64,000 nucleotides of DNA from Aquidulcibacter sp. (GTDB lineage Bacteria; Pseudomonadota; Alphaproteobacteria; Caulobacterales; Aquidulcibacteraceae). The notes beneath the pieces are model-generated. The model had not been told where the DNA came from, searched no databases, and saw only the letters and a program-made list of their open reading frames with translations. Position 1 is the first letter of the stretch; the number at the start of each line of letters is the position of its first letter. Both the position numbers and the translations under genes were made by a program. The stretch is taken from contig JAPZTJ010000004.1 of NCBI GenBank assembly GCA_027532555.1, positions 124,001 through 188,000 on the forward strand, written 5' to 3'. Of this stretch, positions 24,515 to 33,677 are shown one piece after another.

Positions 24515-25747
24515 ATGGATTTAGCATTCACCTCTGAAGATCTTGCGTTTCAAGCCGAAGTCCGCGGCTGGATCGCTGAAAACTATACCCCCGCTTTGCG
24601 GGCAAAAATGGCCTTGTCCAAGAATGGCTATCTGGACAAGGAAGGCCAAGTTGAGTGGCAGAAGAAATTGGCCGCACGTGGCTGGGCCGCCCCGGATTGG
24701 CCAGTTGAGCATGGCGGTCCAGGCTGGACCTCCAGCCAGCGCTATATTTTCAATATGGAAGTATCTGCCGCTGGATGCCCATCACCATCGCCTATGGGCC
24801 TTAAAATGGTGGCACCCGTCATCATGGCCTTTGGCAATGATCAGCAAAAGGCCCAGCACCTGCCCAAGATCCTAACCTCGGACATTTGGTGGTGCCAAGG
24901 CTATTCAGAGCCCGGCTCTGGCTCGGACCTCGCAAGCCTTCAGATGAAGGCTGAAAAGACCGTGCGTGATGGCGTTGAGGGCTATGTGCTCAACGGTTCG
25001 AAAATCTGGACGACGCAAGCCCAATGGGCAGACTGGATGTTCAATCTGGTGCGCACCAGCCAAGAAGCCAAGAACCAAAACGGCATCAGTTTCATTCTGG
25101 TCGACATGACTACGCCGGGCATTAGCGTGCGGGCTCTGCCAACGTTAGACGGCCCGGTAGAGGGTCAGCAGGAAATCAACCAGGTCTTCTATGAAGATGT
25201 GTTTGTGCCTGCGGAAAACCTGATTGGCGAAGAAGGCAAAGGCTGGACCTATGCCAAATATCTGTTGGAGTTTGAGCGCGGCAATGCCTATGCTCCAGGC
25301 TTGAAAAATGCCCTCAAAAAGGTCAAGCGCATCGCCGCTGTCGAACAGTCCGGTGACCGCGTTTTGCTCGAAGACCCTGACTTTGGTCGCAAGATTGCCG
25401 AGCTGGAAATCCAGATCAACGCCCTTGATGCCACAGAGATGAAAATCTTCTCGGGTCTCTCTTCGGGTAAGTCAGTCGGTGCCGCGTCCTCTATGCTTAA
25501 GTGCAAAGGCAGCGAGATGCAGCAAGCTATTTCCGAGCTTGCACTCGAAGCCGTGGGTGTATCGGGTATTCCGTTTGTCGCCGATAGTTGGGGTATTTTG
25601 GACGGGCGCTCCAACGACCCATTCCCCGTGCCAGATTACGCGGTTGCAGTTGCTCCATCTTACTTCAACTATCGTAAGACCTCGATCTATGCCGGGTCTA
25701 ACGAAATCCAGCGCAACATCATGGCGAAAATGGTGTTGGGCCTCTAA
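24515..25747 (+). CDS. Acyl-CoA dehydrogenase
   Basis: A 410-residue flavoprotein with the acyl-CoA dehydrogenase plan. It has an N-terminal helical domain, the FAD-contacting YSEPGSGSDLASLQMKAE near residue 130, WTTQAQWADWMF near 165, and the C-terminal helical domain ending YAGSNEIQRNIMAKMVLGL. It is longest in the middle helical region, like the FadE-type enzymes active on branched or steroid side-chain acyl-CoAs. AGGA precedes ATG 24515. It acts in the cytoplasm with an ETF partner not in this window. A strong hairpin follows. Confidence 0.92.
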   Translation: MDLAFTSEDLAFQAEVRGWIAENYTPALRAKMALSKNGYLDKEGQVEWQKKLAARGWAAPDWPVEHGGPGWTSSQRYIFNMEVSAAGCPSPSPMGLKMVAPVIMAFGNDQQKAQHLPKILTSDIWWCQGYSEPGSGSDLASLQMKAEKTVRDGVEGYVLNGSKIWTTQAQWADWMFNLVRTSQEAKNQNGISFILVDMTTPGISVRALPTLDGPVEGQQEINQVFYEDVFVPAENLIGEEGKGWTYAKYLLEFERGNAYAPGLKNALKKVKRIAAVEQSGDRVLLEDPDFGRKIAELEIQINALDATEMKIFSGLSSGKSVGAASSMLKCKGSEMQQAISELALEAVGVSGIPFVADSWGILDGRSNDPFPVPDYAVAVAPSYFNYRKTSIYAGSNEIQRNIMAKMVLGL

Positions 25748-25761
25748 AGGCAGAATAGATT

Positions 25762-25798
25762 CTCAGAGATCGGTGCTGTTTCGGTACTGATCTCTGAG
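25762..25798 (+). terminator. Long hairpin after the acyl-CoA dehydrogenase
   Basis: CTCAGAGATC (25762-25771) pairs with GATCTCTGAG (25789-25798), extended inward by wobble pairs to about 15 bp with a seven-base loop. No T-run follows, but its place at the end of the operon suits transcription termination. Confidence 0.65.
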
Positions 25799-25841
25799 GT
25801 GCATCTATACAACACAACCCAAAGTGGTTTATGCTTGCTTT

Positions 25842-26708
25842 ATGAACATGCAAGCGAACCACCCTGAACCCCCCATTACCATCGGCCCCGATGAGGCCAA
25901 GAGCTTGCCGACTTGGCGCGCCGCCTTCTCTGAGCGCACGGCCGAACTTATGGCAAAACTAGCGCTCTTAGCCTATGAATCTGATCCCGAAAAACTGTCT
26001 CAATTACTGAAAGCAGGCCAGTTTACGCTCCTAGCTTCGTATGACCAAGACGGCAGCCAAGCCTTCCTTGCACTTGCCGACGACTTTGCGGTAATCGCCT
26101 TTCGAGGCACCGATTCCTATGCTGATTGGAAGACCAATCTGATGAGCGAGACCGTGCTGGTCGATACGCGCTTGGGCAGTGTCGAGATCCATAAGGGTTT
26201 TATGAAAGCCTATAATCGGATCGGCGCGCAGGTGTTGGAAGATGTGAACCGTCTCGTGCCCGATACAAAGGGGCTTTATCTGACGGGTCATAGTCTAGGC
26301 GGTGCCCTAGCGCAGATCGCCTCGACGCAGCTGGAGCGCGACAATCTGGCCGCTTGTTATACATTTGGCGCACCGCGGGTGGGCGACCTTTCCTTTGATC
26401 GCTTGGTTGTCTGTCCTCACTATCGGCTAGTCAATGGTTGGGACTTGGTTACCACCATGCCGCCGCCAATATTCACGTCCTATCGCCATACGGGCGACCC
26501 ACGTCTTTTAACCAGTTCTAGCAAGCCAATCATGCGGCGTGACCGCAGTCCAATTGTCAAAATCTTCCATACGATTATTGGACTTATCTCGTTCGTCTTC
26601 GGGAATCCGCGCCTGCTGGCTGATCACCGAATGGAAGCTTATATCGACAAAATAAAAGCCGCCCGCGCCTTGAGAGGTGGGGCGCGGGTCGGCAGTATGT
26701 TTGATTAG
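25842..26708 (+). CDS. Class 3 lipase family protein
   Basis: A 288-residue alpha/beta hydrolase. It shows VIAFRGTDSYADWKTNL (oxyanion region) near residue 85, the nucleophile elbow TGHSLGGALAQIAS near residue 147, the acid region NGWDLVTTMPP, and a late His in ADHRMEAYI. These fit the fungal-type (class 3) lipase family. No signal peptide is present, so it acts inside the cell or is attached by other means. A membrane-like stretch IIGLISFVFG lies near residue 245. ATG 25842 is chosen over GTG 25824; neither has a strong ribosome site. Confidence 0.88.
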   Translation: MNMQANHPEPPITIGPDEAKSLPTWRAAFSERTAELMAKLALLAYESDPEKLSQLLKAGQFTLLASYDQDGSQAFLALADDFAVIAFRGTDSYADWKTNLMSETVLVDTRLGSVEIHKGFMKAYNRIGAQVLEDVNRLVPDTKGLYLTGHSLGGALAQIASTQLERDNLAACYTFGAPRVGDLSFDRLVVCPHYRLVNGWDLVTTMPPPIFTSYRHTGDPRLLTSSSKPIMRRDRSPIVKIFHTIIGLISFVFGNPRLLADHRMEAYIDKIKAARALRGGARVGSMFD

Positions 26709-26734
26709 ATTTTGGGTGTGCCTGCTAGCTAGGT

Positions 26735-27640
26735 TCAGCCGCCCGAAAGCTTGCGCATGAACTTGCCAGTTTGGCCGCCGCCCTGCTCATAGGCTTCATG
26801 ACCGGCTGGGTCACAAATCTTGTCCCAATTGTCGCGAACTTCTTCGGCGGTGATGCCGTCATCCTTCAGGCAGATGCCGTCCGTTTCATAGATTTTCGCG
26901 ACTGCGAATACGCCAGCGCCAGCGGACAGAACGGTGCCAGTTGGGGCGTCTTCGCTGACCAGAAACATCACGCCGGGGGTGACATATTCTGGCTTCAAAA
27001 GGTCCAGCATTTGTGGCGGCATCAAGTTTTCCGTCATGCGGGTCGCCGCAACCGGGCTGATCGCATTGACCTTAATGTTGTTCTTCGCACCTTCGATTTT
27101 CAGCGTATTCATGAAGCCATAAAGCGCCAGCTTGGCTGCGCCATAATTGGTCTGGCCGAAATTGCCATACATGCCACTCGACGAGGTGGTGACAACGATG
27201 CGGCCATAGTTTTGGGCCTTCATGATTTCCCACATTGCCTTGACTGGCTTTACGGTGCCCATCAAGTGGACATTCATGACAACGTCAAAATCGGCGATTT
27301 CCATTTTCGAGAAGCTCTTGTCGCGCAGGATGCCTGCGTTCGCGATCAAGATGTCGATCCGGCCCCATTTTTCCATGACTTGGGCAACCATATTGGCCAC
27401 GCCTGCATCGTCGGTGACAGAGGCGCCATTGGCGATGGCTTCTCCGCCAAAGGCTTGAATTTCTGCGACAACGGCTTCGGCTGCAGCGGAGTTGCCGCCA
27501 GTTCCGTCCATCGCGCCGCCCAAATCATTGACGACAACCTTGGCACCGCGACGGGCCAGTTCGAGGGCGTGCTGCTTACCCAAGCCACCACCGGCACCAG
27601 TTACGATGGCGACTTGGCCGTCAAAGCGAATATCTGACAT
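26735..27640 (-). CDS. Short-chain dehydrogenase, MFE-2 3-hydroxyacyl-CoA dehydrogenase type
   Basis: A 301-residue SDR: cofactor loop TGAGGGLGKQHALELARRG, VVVNDLGG (the extended loop typical of peroxisomal multifunctional enzyme type 2 dehydrogenase domains), NAG, and catalytic Ser-Tyr-Lys in TSSSGMYGNFGQTNYGAAK. The extra C-terminal segment (about residues 230-301) also matches that subgroup. It would oxidise 3-hydroxyacyl-CoA. GGAG precedes the ATG. It converges with the lipase gene, in the same lipid-metabolism neighbourhood. Confidence 0.9.
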   Translation of the reverse strand: MSDIRFDGQVAIVTGAGGGLGKQHALELARRGAKVVVNDLGGAMDGTGGNSAAAEAVVAEIQAFGGEAIANGASVTDDAGVANMVAQVMEKWGRIDILIANAGILRDKSFSKMEIADFDVVMNVHLMGTVKPVKAMWEIMKAQNYGRIVVTTSSSGMYGNFGQTNYGAAKLALYGFMNTLKIEGAKNNIKVNAISPVAATRMTENLMPPQMLDLLKPEYVTPGVMFLVSEDAPTGTVLSAGAGVFAVAKIYETDGICLKDDGITAEEVRDNWDKICDPAGHEAYEQGGGQTGKFMRKLSGG

Positions 27641-27848
27641 GTGAACGTCTCCTGAGCATGTTGGCTTATAAGGATTTGCGCATTGCCATGCCCACCACTT
27701 CCGCTCGCGTCAAGGGAAACTGACATGGCTGCGGGTGTAATTTTCTGCCTCTAGAGCCTCGCCTCGGCTTTTGTGATTGGATCGAACGGAGTAACACGGA
27801 TCTAGGGTCGGCGTATGGTGCGCCGCACCCACCAAGGACATGATATCG

Positions 27849-29921
27849 ATGCAATCGAAATTCTTGATGGCTGTTAGCGTTGCTGCGCTAGCCTTTTCCA
27901 GCCCCGCATTCGCCGATGAAGGCATGTGGACATTTGATGCGTTTCCAGCCGCAAAAATGAAAGCGGCCCATGGTTTTGCCCCCGATCAGGCGTGGCTGAG
28001 CAAGGTTCAACAGTCGGCTGTGCGCTTGTCGTCGGGCTGTTCGGCCAGTTTTATCTCCGATAGTGGTTTGATCCTGACCAATTGGCATTGCGTGTCTAGC
28101 TGTGTGGCCGATTTGTCGAGCGCCGATAAGGATTACGGCCTGAACGGGTTCTTGGCCGCTGCTTTGACCGACGAGAAGACTTGCCCTGGCGTGGAAGCGG
28201 AAGTGCTGGTCAGCATCACCGACAATACGGCCAAGGTGAAAGCCGCGACTGCCGGTGTTGAGGCCAGCAAGCTCGCCCAAGCGCGCGGCGTTGCCATTGC
28301 CAAGCTGGAAGAAGAAGCTTGCAAGAACGATGATAAGGAATTGTTCCGTTGCGATATGATTTCCTTGTTCCGTGGCGGTCAGTACAAGATCTACAAGTAT
28401 CGCACCTATAAGGATGTGCGTTTGGTCTTCTCGCCAGAAAACGCCATGGGCTTCTTTGGCGGCGACCCAGACAACTTCAATTTCCCCCGCTATAATTTGG
28501 ACGGCGCTTTCCTACGTGCCTATGAAAATGGCGCACCGGTCAAAACCCCAACCCACCTTGCTTGGACGACTGAAACCCCCAAAGATGGCGAGATCGTCTT
28601 TGTTGCTGGCAATCCGGGCTCCACCGAGCGTCTGCGTACCACTACCCAATTGAAGTTTGAGCGCGACATGCGCCTACACACCCGCCAATTGGTGCGGGCC
28701 GAGCTGCGCGGTCGTCTCATCGAGTATCGCACCAAAAGCGATGAGGCCAAGCGCTCGGCTGAAGACATGCTGTTTGGGATCGAGAATAGCTATAAGGCCC
28801 AATATGGCCAGCAGCGTTCGTTGATGGATCCCCAGTTTTTCGCGATCAAAGAGCGTGAGGAGGCTGATTTAAAAGCCAAAGTGCGCGCCAATCCAAAGCT
28901 TCTGGCTGAAATTGGCGACCCATGGGCACAGATCGATGCAGCCGTTTTAAAGCAGCAAGACCTGTTCTGGGAACATGAATTCTTGGAAGCGCGCGCTGGC
29001 TCTATCTCTAGCCTTTATGGTACCGCGCGCGCACTGGTCCGAATGTCCAACGAGCGTGCCAAGCCTTTGGCGGAGCGTCTACCTGGCTTCTCCGATGCGG
29101 CGATCGCGCAAATGGAAAAGCAAATTCTGACGGAAGCTCCAATCTACAAGGATATGGAAGTCATCGGTCTGGAATTGTGGCTCTCGAAAGCGCGTGAGTA
29201 TCTGACGGCTGACAATCCATCCATCAAGCGCTTGCTAGGTGCTGAGAGCCCTGAGGGCATTGCAGCGCGCGGCATCGCTGGCACAAAACTCGATGACAAA
29301 GCGGTTCGTGAGGCTTTGATCAAGGGTGGCAAGGCCGCTGTTGATGCTTCAAATGACCCTCTGATTGTTCTGGCACGTCGGGCTGAAACCGATGCGCGGG
29401 CGCTGTCGGTCCGGATGAACCAAGAGGTCAATGGCCCCTTGTCGCAAGCAGCTGAGAAGATCGCAAAGGCACGCTTTGCGGTTTATGGGGCGGATGTCTA
29501 TCCAGACGCCACTTTCACCCTTCGCCTGTCTTATGGCGTCGTAAAAGGGTGGACTTATGCGGGGGTCAACGTGCCATCGACCACGACAATTGGTGGCTAT
29601 TTTGAGCGCGCGTCAGGCGAATTCCCGTTCGTCGCAGCCCCATCATGGCTGGCCGCCAAGCCAAACTTGAACATGGCCACGCCGTTCAATATCTCGACCA
29701 CCAATGACATCATCGGCGGTAACTCAGGTTCGCCTCTGATCGACCGTCAAGGTCGTGTGGTTGGTGCAGCGTTTGACGGCAATATCCACTCGCTCGGCGG
29801 CAATTATGCCTATGACGGGCGATTGAACCGCACGGTATCGGTTACCACCGCGGCCATCACCGAAGCCTTGACCAAGGTTTACAAGGCCGACCGTTTGGTG
29901 AGTGAGTTGAAGGCCAAATAG
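27849..29921 (+). CDS. S46 family dipeptidyl-peptidase (DPP7/DPP11 type)
   Basis: A 690-residue secreted peptidase with a signal peptide ending PAFA. The chymotrypsin-fold halves carry the catalytic His in LILTNWHCVSSC (about residue 79) and the catalytic Ser in GGNSGSPLID (about residue 626). The long helical insert between them is typical of exopeptidase family S46, which removes dipeptides from peptide N-termini in the periplasm. The residue 18 positions after the serine, which sets specificity in the family (Gly in DPP7, Arg in DPP11), is Gly here, so I predict broad, hydrophobic-preferring activity. ATG 27849 has AAGGA ten bases upstream. Confidence 0.93.
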   Translation: MQSKFLMAVSVAALAFSSPAFADEGMWTFDAFPAAKMKAAHGFAPDQAWLSKVQQSAVRLSSGCSASFISDSGLILTNWHCVSSCVADLSSADKDYGLNGFLAAALTDEKTCPGVEAEVLVSITDNTAKVKAATAGVEASKLAQARGVAIAKLEEEACKNDDKELFRCDMISLFRGGQYKIYKYRTYKDVRLVFSPENAMGFFGGDPDNFNFPRYNLDGAFLRAYENGAPVKTPTHLAWTTETPKDGEIVFVAGNPGSTERLRTTTQLKFERDMRLHTRQLVRAELRGRLIEYRTKSDEAKRSAEDMLFGIENSYKAQYGQQRSLMDPQFFAIKEREEADLKAKVRANPKLLAEIGDPWAQIDAAVLKQQDLFWEHEFLEARAGSISSLYGTARALVRMSNERAKPLAERLPGFSDAAIAQMEKQILTEAPIYKDMEVIGLELWLSKAREYLTADNPSIKRLLGAESPEGIAARGIAGTKLDDKAVREALIKGGKAAVDASNDPLIVLARRAETDARALSVRMNQEVNGPLSQAAEKIAKARFAVYGADVYPDATFTLRLSYGVVKGWTYAGVNVPSTTTIGGYFERASGEFPFVAAPSWLAAKPNLNMATPFNISTTNDIIGGNSGSPLIDRQGRVVGAAFDGNIHSLGGNYAYDGRLNRTVSVTTAAITEALTKVYKADRLVSELKAK

Positions 29922-29946
29922 GCCGCTCGATGACCATAATGTGACT

Positions 29947-29978
29947 GGGGGAGTTTAAGTCTAAGCCTAGGCTCCCCC
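29947..29978 (+). terminator. Hairpin after the S46 peptidase gene
   Basis: GGGGGAG (29947-29953) pairs with CTCCCCC (29972-29978). The GC-rich stem has no T-run, and lies between two co-directional genes. Confidence 0.5.
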
Positions 29979-30029
29979 GTCGCATCAAGCTATGGGACGA
30001 CCCAAAGCGGCGACAGAAGGAAAGTTCTC

Positions 30030-31301
30030 ATGATGGTTCGTAAGGCTCACTTGGCTCTTGCAGGTTTAGCGCTAATGGTGGCCAATGTTGCGGTCCCAGC
30101 TGTGGCGCAAACGCCAATGAGTGGGCCATCGACGATTGTGCCCGGCCCGACACCTGTCACCCAAGCGCTAGGCCTTCCGGCTGCCGTCAGCGTCACACCT
30201 CAAACCATGGTGGCGGACCTCGAAGCACCCTGGGGCTTGGCTTTTCTGCCTAATGGCGACCTCTTGGTCACTGAACTTTTGGGCAAATTGCGTTATGTGA
30301 AAGCTGGCACAAACTGGAGCCTAGAGGCCGAAGAAATCAAAGGTGTTCCGACCGTTACAGCTGCTGGCCAGGGCGGCCTCATGGATGTGACCCTGCACCC
30401 CAATTTCTCCCGCAATAAACTGATCTACTTAAGCTTTTCAGTCGGCGATGAAGCGGCAAACCGTACTCGCATCGTGCGCGCTAAGCTCGAAGGTCGCGCC
30501 TTAACCGACGTGCAGACCATCTTTGAAGTGACGCCAGCCAAGTCGCGCTTTCAGCACTTTGGCTCGCGCTTTACGTGGTTGCCAGATCAGACTTTGTTGA
30601 TCAGCATTGGCGACGGGGGCAATCCACCTAATTCTTTGGACGGCAGCTTTATCCGCAATCAGGCCCAGAACCTCGGTAGTCATTTGGGCAAAATCGTTCG
30701 GATCAAGGATGATGGCTCCATTCCAAAGGATAATCCATTTGTAAACACGCCGGGGGCGCGGCCTGAGATTTATTCTTATGGCCACCGCAACTCTCAAGGC
30801 TTGGCGCGCGATCCGGTCTCGGGTCGCATTTATGCAACTGAACATGGCAGCCAAGGTGGGGATGAATTGAACTTGATCCAGTCCGGCCAGAATTACGGTT
30901 GGCCAAAAGTCACCTATGCCGTCGAATACGGCGCCGCCCGGACCCCCATCACCCCCAATCAAAGCGGCTCGGGTCTGGTTGATCCCCTCGCAGTTTGGTC
31001 GCCAGCCATCGCGCCCTCTGGCCTAGCGGTCGTGCGTAGTTCGAAGTATCGTGGCTGGGATGGGGATCTGCTGGCCGGTGGACTTCGGCTGGACCAAGGG
31101 CGTGGCGCTTTGATCCGGGTGGATCTAGACAAGGCCGGCAAAGTTTTGGGCCAAGAGCGGATCGATTTGGGCGATGTGCGCGTGCGCGATGTGCGACAGG
31201 GGCCAGATGGCTATATCTACGTATTGACCACTGCCATGCGCAATTTCCGCGACAAAGGACAGCGCAATGGCCAGTTGGTTCGCCTTCTTCCTGCAACATA
31301 G
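30030..31301 (+). CDS. PQQ-dependent sugar dehydrogenase family protein
   Basis: A 423-residue secreted six-bladed beta-propeller with a signal peptide (residues 1-27, ending VAQ). Family marks are LEAPWGLAFLPNGDLLVTE, GGLMDVTLHPNF, the SRFQHFGSRFTWLPD region (catalytic-base His in the family), and YSYGHRNSQGLARDPVSG followed by EHGSQGGDELN. Such aldose sugar dehydrogenases oxidise sugars in the periplasm with PQQ. PQQ synthesis genes are not in the window. AAGGAAAG precedes the ATG. Confidence 0.9.
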   Translation: MMVRKAHLALAGLALMVANVAVPAVAQTPMSGPSTIVPGPTPVTQALGLPAAVSVTPQTMVADLEAPWGLAFLPNGDLLVTELLGKLRYVKAGTNWSLEAEEIKGVPTVTAAGQGGLMDVTLHPNFSRNKLIYLSFSVGDEAANRTRIVRAKLEGRALTDVQTIFEVTPAKSRFQHFGSRFTWLPDQTLLISIGDGGNPPNSLDGSFIRNQAQNLGSHLGKIVRIKDDGSIPKDNPFVNTPGARPEIYSYGHRNSQGLARDPVSGRIYATEHGSQGGDELNLIQSGQNYGWPKVTYAVEYGAARTPITPNQSGSGLVDPLAVWSPAIAPSGLAVVRSSKYRGWDGDLLAGGLRLDQGRGALIRVDLDKAGKVLGQERIDLGDVRVRDVRQGPDGYIYVLTTAMRNFRDKGQRNGQLVRLLPAT

Positions 31302-31371
31302 GTTCAAACGCGGTGAAAAAGGGGCTGAGTGGGGCTTGCGGCCAAGTCGCGTAGCACTTTAAGCCCTTCTT

Positions 31372-32559
31372 ATGCCATCCATTGCACGTATGACCTTGTT
31401 TATGATGTTGGCCCATGTCGCATTGGGGGCCATCATGCCCTATTTGCCTGTTTGGTTGGCGACAACGAAAGGTCTAACTGGCGCGCAAATCGGCGTTATT
31501 CTTGCCTCTTCCAGCTTTGGCCGCATTCTCGTTGGCCCCTTGGTTGCCGCTTGGGCAGAAGGCCGCGGAGACCGAAGGATTCCGTTGATTGTGTTCTCGT
31601 CGGCACTTGCATTGGGATATCTTAGCTTCCCATTTCTGGGCGCGTTCTGGCCGATTGCTTTAGCCTGTTTTGCTACCGGTGTCATGTTTCAATGCTTGAT
31701 GCCGTTTGCCGAGGCGGGGGTCATGCGCGTCACCTCAAATTCGCGCCGCTGGCCTTATGGTCGAGCGAGAGCAGCAGCATCAGCGGCATTCGTGCTGGCC
31801 AATCTGGGGGCAGGGGCGACCATCCAAGCCTTTAATGTTGAAGCTGTCTATGCGTGGTTCATTATCGCTAGTTTGGCGACCATGGCGTGTGGCTTTTGGT
31901 TACACCCTGAGCCAATCGCCCAGCCCGCGGCGACACCACTTGGCACCCGGTTGCTGGATGGCTTTGCCCTGTTCAAAAGCCGGACGTTCTTTTTGGCCGT
32001 GCTGGCGGCCAGCTTCATTCAAGCCGCACATGCCTTTTACTATGGCTTCTCCAGTCAGCTGTGGCTCAAGCAGGGCTTTTCTGGCTCGCAAGTCGGTATG
32101 TTGTGGGCCTTAGGTGTCATTGTTGAGATTGCGTTTTTTGCGCTTTTGGCCAGCCGCTTGAACCATTTCCGGCCCGAGACTTTGATATTTTGGGGCGGGA
32201 TTGCCAGCATCATTCGTTGGGCTGCTTTTGCCCAGACACCGGACTTGGGCGTTACCTTTATGGTGCAAGCCCTCCATGCGCTGACCTTTGCGGCGACTCA
32301 CATGGGCTTCATGCGCTTGATTGACGCAGAAATTCCCCTGGCCCAGCGTGCAACGGGTCAACAATTGGGCTCGGCCCTCATCATGTCTCCCATTATGGGT
32401 CTTGCAAGTATTGTGGCCGGCACCCTCTATGACCAGTTCAGCTCTGGTGGCTATTGGAGTGGTGTGATTTTAGCCACGATTGGTCTCATCCTGATTTCGC
32501 TTTTGTTATCGCCGCGTCAGCCAACTCTAAAGTTGCCGCCGGAAGATCAAGTCAGGTAA
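31372..32559 (+). CDS. MFS transporter, phenylpropionate-permease-like subgroup
   Basis: A 395-residue protein with twelve predicted membrane helices. The first segment (LFMMLAHVALGAIMPYLPVW) and the loop AWAEGRGDRRIPL between helices 2 and 3 match the PPP (HcaT-like) subgroup of the major facilitator superfamily. LINDAEIPLAQRATGQQ-like sequence (MRLIDAEIPLAQRATGQQL) lies in the second half. The substrate is unknown. It overlaps the convergent DUF2817 gene by 13 bp. Confidence 0.85.
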   Translation: MPSIARMTLFMMLAHVALGAIMPYLPVWLATTKGLTGAQIGVILASSSFGRILVGPLVAAWAEGRGDRRIPLIVFSSALALGYLSFPFLGAFWPIALACFATGVMFQCLMPFAEAGVMRVTSNSRRWPYGRARAAASAAFVLANLGAGATIQAFNVEAVYAWFIIASLATMACGFWLHPEPIAQPAATPLGTRLLDGFALFKSRTFFLAVLAASFIQAAHAFYYGFSSQLWLKQGFSGSQVGMLWALGVIVEIAFFALLASRLNHFRPETLIFWGGIASIIRWAAFAQTPDLGVTFMVQALHALTFAATHMGFMRLIDAEIPLAQRATGQQLGSALIMSPIMGLASIVAGTLYDQFSSGGYWSGVILATIGLILISLLLSPRQPTLKLPPEDQVR

Positions 32560-33638
32560 GCGGCAGCCCGGCCGATCACATCCAAGCTGCGCGTCCAGAC
32601 CATGTTTTTCCATTCATCGGTCTCAGGATAAAAGGCCGCGCGGCTGTCGGCTTGGATCTGACAAGCCTCTGGGCCAGATGGATCACCATAGCAATGCAGC
32701 CAGCAGGCAGCTTGTGTGGCAAGAAACACGCTCATCGTGTCAACGGTGCCAAACTCAATGGCGATGCAGGCACTCCATGCAGGGTCTAAGGCTCGAACCA
32801 AGGCGGCATCCATCGTGCCAGACAAGTCCGCCGAGACGGAGCTGCCATCCTTGGTCGAGCGGATTTCATCGCCCCAAATGGCGGCTTGTCTCTGGTAGTG
32901 GTCGCTAGATGGGGCGGCTTCGGTGATGATTTCGCCGACGCCGAACGGACCAAGCCCGGTGTGCATGTCGATTGTCACAACTTTTCCTAGGCCAACACAA
33001 TGCGCCTCGAGGATTTTGTGGATGGTTTGGTTCGACCAAGATGGCGCGATACCGCCGTAGTAGACGCCCTTGGGGTGGTTATACTGCCCTCCTGTCAGGG
33101 CCGCCTGTAGAGCTGGGAACCCATGCTCTCCGGCAAAGGCGAGCAGCTTGCCCTGTGCTTCTTGTAAGCTGGCGTCATCGCGGGTCGCCGGCGCTGCCCA
33201 TGGGGCTAGAAGGTCATAATCGGGGTTGGTGGGTAATGGCGGCTCAAAGCTTTTTAGGTAGTTACGGTTCAGGTCGATATTGTCCTCATTAAATCGGCTA
33301 TCCCACGAAAAGCCGTAAGGATTGTGGGCATGGATCAAAACGACCCTCAGCTTCCCCGCCCAGTCTTTCGCTAATCCGGCTTCTAAAAGCCCTACTTGGA
33401 CGCCAGAGCCGCAATAGCCTTCGGGGCCATGGGTGCCAGAGATCACGACCAGGGCTGCGCTTGCGTCTTGAGGGCCTAGGACGGCGCAGTCCATCGCAAT
33501 CTCGCGACCGTCGGGCCCTTTGGCATGGGGCAAAACATGGGTTTCCACATGTGCCCCTGCTGCCGCCGCAGCGCTCAAGAATTTGTCACGTGCTTCAAAA
33601 TAAGTGTGGGCAAAAAAGGCTTCTGGCGCGAGTGGCAT
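32547..33638 (-). CDS. DUF2817 protein, M14 carboxypeptidase-like
   Basis: A 363-residue protein. Zinc-ligand-like residues are HGPE (in ISGTHGPEGYCGSG, near residue 70) and a later His in TIDMHTGLGPFG near 220. HAHNPYGFSWDSRFNEDNID provides the substrate-pocket loop with LNRNY next to it. A possible catalytic Glu is in CIAIEFGTVD. The pattern is that of the DUF2817 branch of M14-like metallocarboxypeptidases. No signal peptide. It lies 39 bp after a dipeptide epimerase gene; together they suggest handling of cell-wall or other peptides in the cytoplasm. Confidence 0.85.
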   Translation of the reverse strand: MPLAPEAFFAHTYFEARDKFLSAAAAAGAHVETHVLPHAKGPDGREIAMDCAVLGPQDASAALVVISGTHGPEGYCGSGVQVGLLEAGLAKDWAGKLRVVLIHAHNPYGFSWDSRFNEDNIDLNRNYLKSFEPPLPTNPDYDLLAPWAAPATRDDASLQEAQGKLLAFAGEHGFPALQAALTGGQYNHPKGVYYGGIAPSWSNQTIHKILEAHCVGLGKVVTIDMHTGLGPFGVGEIITEAAPSSDHYQRQAAIWGDEIRSTKDGSSVSADLSGTMDAALVRALDPAWSACIAIEFGTVDTMSVFLATQAACWLHCYGDPSGPEACQIQADSRAAFYPETDEWKNMVWTRSLDVIGRAAAYLT

Positions 33639-33677
33639 CGAATTTCTTCCTCTTTTTCTAAACTGAAAGGTGTCGGC

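Noticed and set aside
26771..27637. 288-residue plus-strand ORF opposite the SDR gene
   Set aside because: The minus strand shows a complete SDR with all motifs; the plus-strand frame is its shadow.
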